Shown here piece after piece: positions 21,903-31,801 of a stretch of 64,000 bases of DNA. Source of the stretch: Tribonema minus (lineage: Eukaryota; Sar; Xanthophyceae; Tribonematales; Tribonemataceae); assembly GCA_017506865.1 (NCBI GenBank), contig JAFCMP010000021.1:248001-312000 (forward strand). Reading direction: 5' to 3'. How positions within the stretch are numbered: the first letter of the stretch is position 1; each line of letters starts with the position of its first letter. The notes beneath the pieces were generated by a model that was given only the letters and a program-made list of their open reading frames with translations, was not told where the DNA came from and did not search any database. The position numbers and the translations under genes were made by a program.

Positions 21903-23876
21903 ATGGCGACGCTCTACAAGGTGCTCGGCTTCGTTCTGACCGAAAACAAGTACTACATCACTACCACGCCCTTACAGCAGGTGAAACCTTTCCTAGCTCA
22001 CTTCTTTGATGGGGGCAAGCGCGCCCACTGCCCTTGGACTCAGAGATACACGCCAGTAGGCAGGCTGATGGTCGACAAGGAGACGGATAACCCGTTTCAA
22101 TTGGAGGCGGAAGTCCGGCTTCTCATGCACCAGCGAGGTATGAACAACGTGCGCGGCGGCACCGCTGGCGGAGAACTTCATCTCACACACGACTTCCTCG
22201 ACGCCTTCAACCAGAGCTGCGATGAAGTGGGGCTGCCACGCCAGCACGTGGAGATCCCTCGAGACGGCGTCGAGCAGCAGCCTGTGCCACCTCGTGTGGA
22301 GAGGGGCAGGCGCGACGTGGTCAGGGCCAGACCCCCCCCGGCTAGGGGCACCCGCCGCCGCTCTAGCAGCAGATCCGATGGCTCCGACAGTAGCATATCC
22401 GATAGCTCCGACAGCAGCAGCAGCAGCAGCAGCAACTGCAGCGCCCCTCTAGACAGATTCAGGAGGCACGTCAGTCCCAGGGGCAAGGGCAAGGGCGTCG
22501 ACCGAGGCAGCAAGCGTCGCCGCAGCACCAGCCGCGACAGGAGCCGCAGCGCCTTCCCCCTTCACAGACGTCGCAGCCCCGGCAGCAGAGGGCGTGAGAG
22601 CAGCCCCGGCAGCAGAGGGCGTGAGGCACCACCGGTCGACACGAGGCTATCAGCTGTCCGCAAGCGCACAGGGAGCAGCAATGCCACCGTTGATGATATG
22701 GCGCGTGGAGGCAAGGAACGAGCGACGAGCCCCAGCAGCAGCACATACAGGAGCGGCGCCGCTGCCCAAGGTGCCAACCCCACCCCGCTCGACATTCCCG
22801 ATGCCGTCGACGCTCATCAGGCCGACGGTGGCGACTCTGCGCGCAGCCAGGAGGTGCCCCCCGCTGCTGCGGAGGAACATGACGCACGAGGTCCAGCAAG
22901 CAACGGCACAGCGAGCTCCCCAGAAGATGGTGAGGTGGTGAACGACCGCAGCCGCCGCAACCGTCGCACAGATGAGACTCAGCAGGTAACGGACGACCAC
23001 TCTCAGCACGACGATGATCAGCAGGACGATGAACAGCAGGACGGCAATCAGCAGGACGGCGACCAGCAGGACGAGGATCAGCATGACGAACAGGACGGGC
23101 ATCAGCAGGACGGCGATCGGCAGGACGGCGATCAGCAGTACGGCAACCAGCAGGACGGCGATCAGCAGGACGGGAACCGGCACAATGCGCACTACAACGT
23201 CAGCATCGGTCGGGATGGCCATGCCAGTCCCCGCAACCACCGAGACGTAGGGAGGGACATCAGAGGGCGAGATACACAAAGGCGCAACAACAGCCGCAAC
23301 AGGGGGAGAGGCACACAGAGGCGCAACAATAGCCGTGACAGGGGGGAAAACACGCAGAGACGCTACAATAGTCGTGACAGAGGGGGGGACAGCACGCGGA
23401 GGTGCAACAACAGCCGAGGGAGAGGGGGGGACAGCGGGCAGAGGCGCGGCAACAGTCGCGACGCGGGCAGAGACATCAGGCAGAGACGCGACAACAGCCG
23501 CGACGCGGGCAGAGACAGCAGGCAGAGGCGCGTCAGCCGCGACAGGGAGCAGGACAACAGGGCGAGGCGCGACAACAGCCGCAATGAGGTGCGGGGCAGC
23601 AGGGGGGAGAGCAGCAGGGGGCAGCTCAGCACGACCCGCAACATGGGGGGAGGCGGGTGGGCGGGGCTGGCTGAGGAGCAGCGTAACGAAATGCGGCAGG
23701 GTGCGCGCACGGCGCCGTATCCGCGTCACGACGCCGCGTGCGGCATCTGTGGCTGGCACAATCACCTCGAGCACGAATGCACATTTTGCACGAGGTGTGC
23801 GCAGAGAAACCACAGGGAGCCGGACTGCCGCGCAAGATTTCACTCGGGCACGCACAGACCCCTCTCACCTAGGTGA
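21903..23876 (+). CDS. GIY-YIG-like protein with Arg/Ser-rich repeats and C-terminal zinc knuckle
   Basis: 657 residues from ATG 21903. Residues ~1-95 read like a divergent GIY-YIG domain: YKVLGFVLTENKYYITTTPL, then WTQRYTPVGRL, then E.....LLMHQRGMNNVRGG, the typical 'GI..VRGG' ending of eukaryotic-virus family members. Tyr-Ile-Thr replaces YVG, so activity is uncertain. The middle (~150-560) is low complexity: SR-rich, then 15-nt units giving QQDGD repeats (about 23,010-23,180), then ~42-nt units giving RRNNSRDRG repeats (about 23,270-23,600). The C-terminus has CGICGWHNHLEHECTFCTRC, a Cys/His cluster like a zinc knuckle. RNA or DNA binding through the RS region is inference. Confidence 0.65.
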   Translation: MATLYKVLGFVLTENKYYITTTPLQQVKPFLAHFFDGGKRAHCPWTQRYTPVGRLMVDKETDNPFQLEAEVRLLMHQRGMNNVRGGTAGGELHLTHDFLDAFNQSCDEVGLPRQHVEIPRDGVEQQPVPPRVERGRRDVVRARPPPARGTRRRSSSRSDGSDSSISDSSDSSSSSSSNCSAPLDRFRRHVSPRGKGKGVDRGSKRRRSTSRDRSRSAFPLHRRRSPGSRGRESSPGSRGREAPPVDTRLSAVRKRTGSSNATVDDMARGGKERATSPSSSTYRSGAAAQGANPTPLDIPDAVDAHQADGGDSARSQEVPPAAAEEHDARGPASNGTASSPEDGEVVNDRSRRNRRTDETQQVTDDHSQHDDDQQDDEQQDGNQQDGDQQDEDQHDEQDGHQQDGDRQDGDQQYGNQQDGDQQDGNRHNAHYNVSIGRDGHASPRNHRDVGRDIRGRDTQRRNNSRNRGRGTQRRNNSRDRGENTQRRYNSRDRGGDSTRRCNNSRGRGGDSGQRRGNSRDAGRDIRQRRDNSRDAGRDSRQRRVSRDREQDNRARRDNSRNEVRGSRGESSRGQLSTTRNMGGGGWAGLAEEQRNEMRQGARTAPYPRHDAACGICGWHNHLEHECTFCTRCAQRNHREPDCRARFHSGTHRPLSPR

Positions 23877-24201
23877 TCCAGCCACACACAAGAACTGTCA
23901 CATAGGATTTGAGTGGAAGGCCTTGTTGTGTGTGAGCAGTCGACACGGGGCTAATAAGATCTTGTCTTTGATTGTTTTCTTTCATTGACATGTGTTTTGT
24001 GCTCGCCGTGACACGCGCACTCCTGCTCTGCTAAGCTCCTCCAGTTTTTGGCAATGCTGATTGAAGACGGTCCAGGTTGCGCAGTTGACGATGCTGCAAA
24101 GGTCATCACAAGCGTATAAGGTATTGCGCAGTCGCATGCAATGGTGACGGTAAGTTTATGGCGAAATATATTATGGCATCTAGCTATGCGGAGTTTGTCA
24201 T
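23877..24201. other. intergenic stretch, nothing recognised
   Basis: About 325 bases between two convergent genes. T-rich tracts occur near 23,970-23,990 (TTGTTTTCTTTC). No ORF, RNA gene or repeat is supported. Confidence 0.4.
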
Positions 24202-24891
24202 CTAGAAGTACAATTTACCGATTTCGCTCTGCATCTGCCTGGCTACCCCTTGCCAGTCTACCTTCCTGCCTTTTGACCACATGCTGGCACCCCCTTTCAC
24301 AGCTGAAAGCAGGAATGCTAAACCAGCTACGAGCATGAAAATTTCGGCGCGGAGTATAGTCTTACGTGCGACCACCAGGTGACCGATTCCTGAGGATAGC
24401 TTGCTGACGTCCGCATCAGTCTTGCCCTGCACATCCTCAAGTGTGTCCTTCGAGCTCATCATGAACGGCACTGCAATGAAGAAGGTACTGATGTCCTGAA
24501 TGGCCTTGAACAATATCATAGCATACAACGGCGCGACTATGGTGCCGACCGCTGTAGTGATCATGCCTTGCACCTCCTTAGGCACTACTCTCATGGCGAC
24601 TTGAGCAGGTCCCATGGCTTTCTTGATTACGGTATTGACAATTACAGGCATGGCTTTGAACATTGGGAAGACGATGTAAGCACTAACGAAAACTGTCGTC
24701 AGCACAGATCTGAGGCTCGACTTCTCAATCTTTGGCTTTACTGGGGCTGGAGATGGAGATGGAGCTTGTGCTGGAGCTGGAGCTTTCGCTGGAGCTGGAG
24801 CTGGAGCTTTTGCTGGAGCTGGAGCTTTCGCTGGAACAGGGGGCTTGGGAACTGTGGCTCCTTGGGATCTGTCATAGGTCACATTGCACAT
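24202..24891 (-). CDS. membrane protein with Ala-Pro-Lys-rich N-terminus
   Basis: 229 residues from ATG 24891 (MCNVTYDRSQ). Residues ~15-55 are (Ala-Pro-Ala-Lys) repeats, matching a GGAGCT-rich DNA tract at 24,735-24,845. Three hydrophobic helices follow: SVLTTVFVSAYIVFPMF, TIVAPLYAMILFKAIQ (leading into FFIAVPFMM), and IFMLVAGLAFLLSAV. A multi-pass membrane protein with an extended Pro-rich arm is predicted, possibly for the inner virion membrane (inference). No family is recognised. Confidence 0.65.
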   Translation of the reverse strand: MCNVTYDRSQGATVPKPPVPAKAPAPAKAPAPAPAKAPAPAQAPSPSPAPVKPKIEKSSLRSVLTTVFVSAYIVFPMFKAMPVIVNTVIKKAMGPAQVAMRVVPKEVQGMITTAVGTIVAPLYAMILFKAIQDISTFFIAVPFMMSSKDTLEDVQGKTDADVSKLSSGIGHLVVARKTILRAEIFMLVAGLAFLLSAVKGGASMWSKGRKVDWQGVARQMQSEIGKLYF

Positions 24892-25010
24892 AATTATCAA
24901 TGGCGTCAATCAACTTGAGATCACTTGAGATCACTAAAAAAAAACAAAGGCGCGACGGTTTGCGCTTTCCCAAACTTGACTGCACAAAATACACTCAAAG
25001 ACAACAGATA

Positions 25011-25108
25011 CAGCAGCAAGCAGCAAGCAGCAAGCAGCAAGCAGCAAGCAGCAAGCATCAAGCATCAAGCATCAAGCAGCAACCAGCAAGCAGCTGCTGC
25101 AAGCAGCA
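25011..25108 (+). repeat. CAGCAAG microsatellite
   Basis: About a dozen 7-bp CAGCAAG units with variants CATCAAG and CAACCAG. It lies in a 510-base spacer (24,892-25,401) that otherwise contains no convincing gene. Confidence 0.85.
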
Positions 25109-25401
25109 TATGCACTGCACGTCGCCTTGAATGGGAGCACACTATGGAGGGGCGGGACTGTTATTATCGTTCTCCTGATAGCGTTACATGCAACGCGCTG
25201 ATTGACGGTGATGACATCAGCAAAATGCGCTGTACCTTGCAGTATCGCTTGCACATGGCATGTAGAGAGTAAATGCAAACTTACGTCTGTTGACAGTGAC
25301 AGTGACCTCGTGAGACAGTGCGTACTCATGGCCATACAGAAACTGTGCCCATCAAGAGCAAAACATTGATATAATCTGCACTCTTAGATAACAGAGTGAA
25401 C

Positions 25402-25962
25402 ATGTCAAAATTACCAGATTGGGCAAAGTGGATTGCGGCAGCGTGTCTGGCGGCGCTTATCATTGGAGGTGTCATTGTGACAGCAGACAGACTAGGTGCG
25501 CTAGGAGTAGCAGGGCCTGATGAACTTTTGCAACATGACACACCGCAATCACGTGATCTGTCCTCTGATATGATTCATGTTGCAGGCAACATTGTTCAGA
25601 AACGAGATGTCGTACTGCTCCCAGTGATGCGGGGGTTTCAGAACGTTAATGACGGTGTCAAGCAGATGATCCTACTTGAAGCGCATTTATATGATAGCGA
25701 GCGTGCTTGTGTTGAGTGTGCAAACAAACACTTCTGCTGCATACAAGCACTTCTTGAGGAGGCAATTAGCCTCGTTGAGAATGGAGACAAGTCTTTGCCA
25801 GTTCCGACTGATTTACAGGGTCTGGAACAAAAAATCAGAGGTTTGCACATTGAGTATTTTGACTCTGACAGGGGCCCAGCAACACGCCACAGAATTGCAT
25901 GTCAACTCAGGCAGATACGAAAATCACTCATGCCTGTGTATGCACGGCCAATGGTGGCATGA
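25402..25962 (+). CDS. single-pass membrane protein
   Basis: 186 residues from ATG 25402 (MSKLPDWAKW). An N-terminal transmembrane helix (IAAACLAALIIGGVIVTA) is followed by a helical soluble domain with a short Cys cluster (CVECANKHFCC) around residues 107-117. The orientation suggests a type II or signal-anchor protein. An AT-rich element (TTGATATAATC, about 25,367-25,377) lies upstream. No family is recognised. Confidence 0.6.
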   Translation: MSKLPDWAKWIAAACLAALIIGGVIVTADRLGALGVAGPDELLQHDTPQSRDLSSDMIHVAGNIVQKRDVVLLPVMRGFQNVNDGVKQMILLEAHLYDSERACVECANKHFCCIQALLEEAISLVENGDKSLPVPTDLQGLEQKIRGLHIEYFDSDRGPATRHRIACQLRQIRKSLMPVYARPMVA

Positions 25963-26012
25963 AATATGTATTTAGTCAGAGTCGCCGGAATCATCTGCAG
26001 TCAATCCGCCGC

Positions 26013-26172
26013 CATCACTGTGACCTCCAAATAGTGCAGTGGATGCACGCGGAAGGGTGTCTGTGCAGCGATCAGGCGTGCATTGCCGCAGCCTGCTGTG
26101 GGCACCTTGAGGTGCTGCAGTGGCTGCATAGTTGGGGTTGCCCCTGGGGTGCACGCTTCATGACGGACATGT
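26013..26172 (+). pseudogene. ankyrin-type repeat remnant
   Basis: About 50 codons read LQIVQWMHAEGCLCSDQAC and AACCGHLEVLQWLHSWGCPW, the 'W.....GC....' repeat form common in giant-virus ankyrin-like proteins (compare 29,901-31,589). There is no start or extended frame, and it overlaps the 3' end of the HNH gene on the other strand. It is a fragment of a lost gene. Confidence 0.55.
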
Positions 26173-27246
26173 TCGCTCTTCCTTACGCCAAGCCTTGGAG
26201 TCGTCCTCGTTCGCATACGCCCATTTGTATCCGTATGCATGATTCACGCGCCGTCTGCAACAGGCGCTAATGCTACTTGCTGTTGCCTTGCGGTTGCAAC
26301 GCCTAACATATATGATAGCTTCAGCTATCGATGTGAATGTCCAGATCTTAACTCCCTCCTGCGAAAACATACATACCGGCTTGTAAGGAATCAGCCCGGT
26401 GTTGTTGGCATGCTGTGTATTTTCAGCTGCTGAACACCACTCCAAGTTGGTATAATCACTGTTGGAAGGATCTCCATCGATGTGATTGATGAACTTCTTA
26501 TTAGAATTGGTGGGAGGATCTAAATGAGTGAATCCAACCAGACGATAGACGAGATACTGACGTTTTCCAATATCAACAAGACGGCGCCCATCCCACCTCC
26601 TGGACCCATTTGTAAAACGTCCACTCGGTAGTTTGACCCACCCCCCAAATTGACTCACGCTATGTCCCTCCGCTCCTCTGATGCACTCTGGAGGTATGAC
26701 ACCAAAATTCCCAGCGTTGCTGGGAGTCCACCATGCCACTGTGGCTCCAAACAAGGTGTCACCGCTATTGATCGCGATGCGTACCTTAGCTGTGTTGTAA
26801 TCACTGGATGGTTTGCCAATTGAAGCTAACCATGCGGTGGAAGAGCTGTACTTTACTGGCTGCTCATTATCCAACACGCTGATGGCACGCTGCGCCCCAA
26901 TGTGTTGAGCTGGGCGAACTTGGTTTTGACGTTGCTGTTTCTTATCAGCCCAGCGCAAGTTCACAAGGCGGTGGTCGTTAGGACACCGAGGGTCACTATG
27001 GTCAACAGTGTACCCGTGGCCAGGCCAAGGGCAGAATGCAGTGAGTAGCTGAATTTGTGCAAGAACTGCATGCCGCTTGCCTTCAACGCAGAGAGTTATG
27101 CCTCCCTTCTTTCTATGTTTGATTTGTTTGCCGCTTTTGATACTAAAGAGGCACCCTTCATTTGCATCGGCGTAGTAGCCCGGGAAGTCTCTCAGGATTG
27201 CCTTGTTCGGGTCATTATTGTAAAGCTCGGGATATGGCCGTTCCAT
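26158..27246 (-). CDS. HNH endonuclease with two HNH-type motifs
   Basis: 362 residues from ATG 27246 (MERPYPELYNND). Two HNH-type zones are visible. The first is YTVDHSDPRCPNDHRLVNLRW (about residues 95-115). The second, better one is FINHIDGDPSNSDYTNLEW followed by CSAAENTQHA (about residues 252-281), which matches HNH_3-type homing endonucleases. The C-terminus (VKIWTFTSIAEAIIYV...) resembles a NUMOD-type helix-turn-helix DNA-binding module. It is free-standing, not inside an intron. It is probably a mobile, site-specific nuclease. Whether it has any link to the introns in the capsid gene is unknown. Confidence 0.85.
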   Translation of the reverse strand: MERPYPELYNNDPNKAILRDFPGYYADANEGCLFSIKSGKQIKHRKKGGITLCVEGKRHAVLAQIQLLTAFCPWPGHGYTVDHSDPRCPNDHRLVNLRWADKKQQRQNQVRPAQHIGAQRAISVLDNEQPVKYSSSTAWLASIGKPSSDYNTAKVRIAINSGDTLFGATVAWWTPSNAGNFGVIPPECIRGAEGHSVSQFGGWVKLPSGRFTNGSRRWDGRRLVDIGKRQYLVYRLVGFTHLDPPTNSNKKFINHIDGDPSNSDYTNLEWCSAAENTQHANNTGLIPYKPVCMFSQEGVKIWTFTSIAEAIIYVRRCNRKATASSISACCRRRVNHAYGYKWAYANEDDSKAWRKEERTCPS

Positions 27247-27576
27247 TTTGAGTGCGCAGACGTGTGGCACACGTTGTGAGGGAAGTGAACTGTGCACTCT
27301 GTCTTGTGCAAGGTATACATTTATTTGCAGCACCTGTGAACGCACAAAAACTCGGACCCAGATTCACGATTAAATTACGCAATGCATACCGGAATCCGAA
27401 TTCTTGTTGTACATCTGTTTTTGCTGCTGCAGCCTTTTTCCACACTCAAATGATCTTGCCATGCAGTTTCATAACATATTCGTGCACAATCAGCTATTAT
27501 CATACGAGAAAATGGCAGGGAGGTAGCGCGTTCCCCGAGACGCTTTTTCTTTCTATAATTGAAGTAAACAGTGGAG

Positions 27577-28125
27577 ATGGCTTGCACCTACGATTTGCTC
27601 ATCACCGATGAACGCCCGTGCATCGGGGCGGTAGCCAGTGACTTGAGGCGAATATCGGCGGAGCACGCAGCCGCCCTCGACATAGGCGTGGCGACGCCGC
27701 GCCAGAACGTCCTGGCCTTCTGTCTGCTTCTGCTGTCTGCCTTCGACCACTGCTTTTTTGCGATGGCGGCCAGATCGCGTCTCTGGACCCCGGAAGAGAT
27801 AGAGAAGTCAGGATCCAACTTTTTTCACAACGGAGCGTTTGCAAAGCTGAAGGCCACACCGTTGAGGGGGGTTTTGATCCCGCTAGGATTTGATGCAGCC
27901 GGCGAGCGCTTGCCGTGGGTGAAGGCTCTGAAGGGATTGAGGAGGTGTGTCGTGCACCGCACAGCTGTCTGGACCAACAGCGACATCGACCAGAAGGAAG
28001 CTCACATTGGTGCTTTTACTCTGCCTCCTGGGGTGAACAAACGGACGATGGTGGTGACTTTGTTCATGAGCGACATGGCAGAGAGGCTGTGCAAATTGTC
28101 AGCTGTTGTCGCGGTCATGAACTAG
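27577..28125 (+). CDS. hypothetical protein
   Basis: 182 residues from ATG 27577 (MACTYDLLIT). It has one hydrophobic segment (VLAFCLLLLSAFDHCFFAMA, about residues 46-65) and a C-terminal soluble part (LRRCVVHRTAVWTNSDI). No family is recognised. A TATA-like TATAATTG lies upstream (27,554). Confidence 0.55.
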   Translation: MACTYDLLITDERPCIGAVASDLRRISAEHAAALDIGVATPRQNVLAFCLLLLSAFDHCFFAMAARSRLWTPEEIEKSGSNFFHNGAFAKLKATPLRGVLIPLGFDAAGERLPWVKALKGLRRCVVHRTAVWTNSDIDQKEAHIGAFTLPPGVNKRTMVVTLFMSDMAERLCKLSAVVAVMN

Positions 28126-28204
28126 TTCAATCAATGGACGGTAGATTCAAAATAAACAAGTAGCGCACAGAATTCATGATTATAAAATTTGCACTCTTGG
28201 CTTT

Positions 28205-29788
28205 TCAGGTCGCTTTTGCAGGCAACGCATACATGTTGGCCCCGACCCCGTATTGAATAACATACAACTCTCTGTCTCTGTCTTCCGCCAAAGATGAAAT
28301 TGACCATCCTGTTGTCGCTACCAGCGGTTCCGCATTCCATGCTCCGGTGCCAGGCTCTTTGAATGCCCTCAATATGCTCTCTTGCATGTAATCCGCAAAT
28401 ATGTAGCTCACTCCGTAAGTATCTGAATGCAGGCTGCCTCTGTAGACGTACCCACCTATGATGCACTCACCCACGACACTTGCACATGCCGCCGTGTCAG
28501 AATGGCAGTACTCATAGACTGGATTGTACAGAATTGCATCAGGTCCGTTGAGGAGGTGAGTCCCTTCGTAATTCGACCACCCGTAGTTCTGCCCTATGTA
28601 AATGATGTCAAATTCCTCAACTGCCTCTTGCCCTACATCTCCGCAGTAGAGCAAGTCGGTGGTCGCATCGAAAGTGCACTTCCACGGGTTGCGCATCCCC
28701 AAGGCGTAAATGAGGGTCAACTTGCCATCATTCGACCTCATGTTGTCTGCTGGGATTGAAAAACCGGACTCTGAAACGTCGGAGGAGATGCGAAGTCTCA
28801 GGATCTTCCCAAGATTTGTGGTGAGACTCTGGCCATTTCTATGCGGGTCGTCATCCCCACCGCCATCGCCTGTGGAGATGTAGAGATCGTAGTGATCTTT
28901 TCCCTCAGGATGCTCAATGTCAGAAGGCTTGAAGAGCAAAGTCCCGCCGTTGTGGTTTTCAGAAGGTTGATGAAATTGCAGCAGCCTCGCCTCGACGTTG
29001 CCAGTTCCACGCATGTGGCCATTGTGTACATGCCTCGCAATGACAGTCTCCATTTCGTTGTCGACGTAGTTGATGTAAAAGCGTTTGGTGGTGCTGAAAT
29101 CAGGGCTGAACGCCAGGCCGAGCAATCCCAGTTCTCCTCCGCCCTGATTCACACGAGACGTAATGTCAAGCACCAACCTCATGGACGTAGCAAGAGGGTC
29201 GTGTGGTACCTCGAATATCTTGCCGCTCTGATCAAGAAACCACCATACTCTCAAGTCTGGACGCATGAAAGCCCCTACGAGCTTTGAAGGAAGCGTCAGA
29301 TTCTTGAAAAAGGGCTCGAGCGTTGTGCTGGGCGTCGCATCAGACTCGACGTAAGGATAGCAATACATTGAGTCCGACGAGTGCAGCGCACAAAAGTCTT
29401 CAGGAAGTTGCATATCTTTAGCACATGCTTTCACGTACTTGTTGCAGAAACCTTTGCAGTAGCCGACTTCGCCGTTCACACCTGCAGCATATGCATGCGA
29501 CGCAAACGGGTTGCATGCGGCGCAAGCCACCTTGGCCTGGTATGGGGCACATGCTGCTGAAAGAGTGTGATGATCGTACAAAAAGAGCCTCTGCTGCAAT
29601 GCTTGTGCAGAATGGCAGCACGATCCGTAGGTTTCGGACGTGCTGTCCGTACAGAAGCTTGAGCCTCCCTTTACCGGGAAAGTGTCGTCCAGACAGAGCG
29701 GGTGTGCAAACACTGCGGTCGTCATCGCCATGGCGCACGCCACCGTGACGGAGGTCCTCATGGCACTGCTGATATCCTTGAATAACAT
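28205..29788 (-). CDS. secreted HHIP-like protein: folate-receptor-like domain plus sugar-dehydrogenase propeller
   Basis: 527 residues. The start is at ATG 29788, or ATG 29761 (MRTSVTVACAMAMTTAVFA), which would place a signal peptide directly at the N-terminus. Residues ~30-150 are Cys-rich (CLDDTF, GSCCHSAQ, AACNPFASHA, GFCNKYVKAC), matching the folate-receptor-like domain of hedgehog-interacting-protein-like proteins. Residues ~165-520 form a glucose/sorbosone-dehydrogenase-type beta-propeller: GLLGLAFSPDF, FYINYVD, HNGGTLLF, DLYISTGDGGGDDDP, LGKILRLRI, ALGMRNPWKCTFD, and YGWSNYEG. This eukaryote-like architecture suggests acquisition from a host. The enzymatic or binding role in a virus is unknown. 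Secretion or virion lumen location is inferred. Confidence 0.88.
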   Translation of the reverse strand: MLFKDISSAMRTSVTVACAMAMTTAVFAHPLCLDDTFPVKGGSSFCTDSTSETYGSCCHSAQALQQRLFLYDHHTLSAACAPYQAKVACAACNPFASHAYAAGVNGEVGYCKGFCNKYVKACAKDMQLPEDFCALHSSDSMYCYPYVESDATPSTTLEPFFKNLTLPSKLVGAFMRPDLRVWWFLDQSGKIFEVPHDPLATSMRLVLDITSRVNQGGGELGLLGLAFSPDFSTTKRFYINYVDNEMETVIARHVHNGHMRGTGNVEARLLQFHQPSENHNGGTLLFKPSDIEHPEGKDHYDLYISTGDGGGDDDPHRNGQSLTTNLGKILRLRISSDVSESGFSIPADNMRSNDGKLTLIYALGMRNPWKCTFDATTDLLYCGDVGQEAVEEFDIIYIGQNYGWSNYEGTHLLNGPDAILYNPVYEYCHSDTAACASVVGECIIGGYVYRGSLHSDTYGVSYIFADYMQESILRAFKEPGTGAWNAEPLVATTGWSISSLAEDRDRELYVIQYGVGANMYALPAKAT

Positions 29789-29900
29789 TTATTTTGCACA
29801 GCAGCAGACGCGCTGTTCACATTGCGGAGCGACGCAACGAGAAGGTCACCACATGAATAATAGAAGTGTATTGACCTTGTCTGAAGAAGGCTGTTGCTAT

Positions 29901-31589
29901 CTACTCTGTCACCCCCTTGCCCCTGCGAACCGCCTTCGCAGTGCGGCGTCCTCTGCTGTTGTTGCGAACCAGCCACTTGCGGACCGCGTCCCGCGTATAG
30001 GCGTTCGCCATCGCGGGCAAATTGCCGTCCCACCCGGGGCACTTGCGTGCGTGCAGCCACTTGATGATGTTGATCTTGTTGGTGTCAATAGCGAGACGCA
30101 GCATTTTCTCTGAAAACGGCACACGTGCTCTGTGTGCCCACTTGAGTACTGGACATTGTCCTTCTGCGGCCGCTGCTTCTACGGCCCTCTTTACGCGGAG
30201 GCCGCGTGCATGAGCCCATGCGACTACCCGTACGTGCCCTGCTTCCCCTGCCTTAGCGAGTACACATGGGGTGATGACTACACCTCCCGTCTCGTGCAGC
30301 CACATGAGGACGTCAGTGCGTCCCTCCTTGGCTGCATTGTATGCTACCGCCTGCGGTATATGGATGCTGTTGTTGATGGAGAACTCGACGAAGCCGATGT
30401 CGAGAGTCTCATCGACGTAAGACATGAAGAAATTCATCCTATCATCAATATCACTGAAGGTGAGCGCACTGACGTCTGTGCCTCTCTGCTGAACAAGCAG
30501 CAACACGGGCAACTGCACGTGCTCCCAAGCTGATCGCGCTACCTCTGCCCAAGGGACAGTGTTTAACTGCTGCGATGCGAACCATTTAAGCACCCCCACC
30601 TGCCCTCCTCTGGCCGCCGCTATCGCCCAATCGTGCATGCTGGAAGGAGTCCGCCTGTGGGTGTCTCTGGCCCATCGCAGAATGTTGACGTGACGTTTTC
30701 GGCCGCCAGGACGAATTCCCAGGATATATCGGATGAATTGGAGGGGATGAGGTCAGGGGTCGCCACCGCGTTCGCCATAGCCCACTTGATGGCGTCGAGC
30801 CGCCCGGCCGCGATGGCCATCTTGACGAAGCTGTTGAGGCAGATGGCGGTGCGAGTTTGACGCGAGCGCAAGATGGCGACCGCCGCCTTGATGAAGGGCA
30901 TCGGAGCGCGCAGGAGCTCTGCCATGTCGACAGCGGACGTCGTGGCGAGTCAGCGCTCTGAAAGTGTCTAGGTCGCGGCGGCGGATGCAGACGGAGTATG
31001 CTTCGGTCATAAGGAGCCGGCACGTGGACTTGGACAGGGCGCGGGAAATGAGATTGACCTTCCCTGCACGCGCGGCCGCCATGATGACGCTCGCGTCTGG
31101 CTCCACGTCGTGGTCGAGGGCCCACTCCACGATGTCCCAGTTTCCCTCGGCAGCGGCTGCCGCGCACACTCCGTCCCAGCCTCTGCGGCCGATCCACTCC
31201 AGGATGTGCACGTGCCCCCCTCTAGCTGCTGCTGCGCCAACCGACGATGCGCACATGTGGCACGTGGGGGGAAACAGCTTTCGAAGCAATTGAAGGTGCC
31301 CGCCGTACGCCGCCACTCGTGCCAGCATCTGAGGAGGGCAACCGCTGTCTTGTGCCCACCTCAGCAAGGATAGGGGGCCCTCTATATCTCTGCACGTCGT
31401 CATGACTTCCCTGTTCTCCTCAGCTCGCTCGAGGAACTGCTTGGAAACGAGTGCGACTAAAAGCGTAGGCTCGCAGAACGAGGCGATGATGGCGAGGGTG
31501 GCGGGCAAAAGAGTGATGGCGACTGCGCCTGCAGCCTTGTTCTTCTTGGCGCGCGCCATGTCACCCTTGCTCTTCGCCTTCTTGGCCAT
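29901..31589 (-). CDS. ankyrin-type repeat protein with F-box-like head, two compensating frameshifts
   Basis: ATG 31589 (MAKKAKSKGDM) begins a basic head, then an F-box-like helix pair (LLPATLAIIASF), then repeats of the 'LLRWAQDSGCPP' / 'LEWIGRRGWDG' type. Near 30,935 the frame shifts; repeats continue in the next frame (FIKAAVAILRSRQTRTAICL, LDAIKWAMANAV). Near 30,695 it shifts back into HVNILRWARDTHRRTPSS and runs to the stop at 29,901 (VLKWFASQQ, VLMWLHETGGV, IIKWLHARKCPGW). The full product would be about 560 residues. Giant-virus proteins of this type often recruit host ubiquitin ligases. The two shifts cancel each other, so they may be errors or paired mutations. Confidence 0.65.
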
Positions 31590-31801
31590 GGTGGTGTACA
31601 GTGAAATTAGTGCTGTGGCCGCTCTCGTCACCGGTGATGAAGTCCTGTCACCGATGATGCGTTTTGTCTCGGGTTTCCCCGTTTGGTTTGTTCTGGTTGA
31701 CTATGCTGAATCACCGTCTGGAGATTTATTTATTTGATGTGAAGCTAGATTCAAGCGGCAGGTGACCAACCGACCATCAGTCATCTCTCATCAGTGCCTT
31801 C

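Noticed and set aside
22650-23855. 401-codon minus-strand frame opposite the GIY-YIG-like gene
   Set aside because: Val/Ala/Leu-rich shadow of the repetitive RS/QQDG coding strand; no domain.
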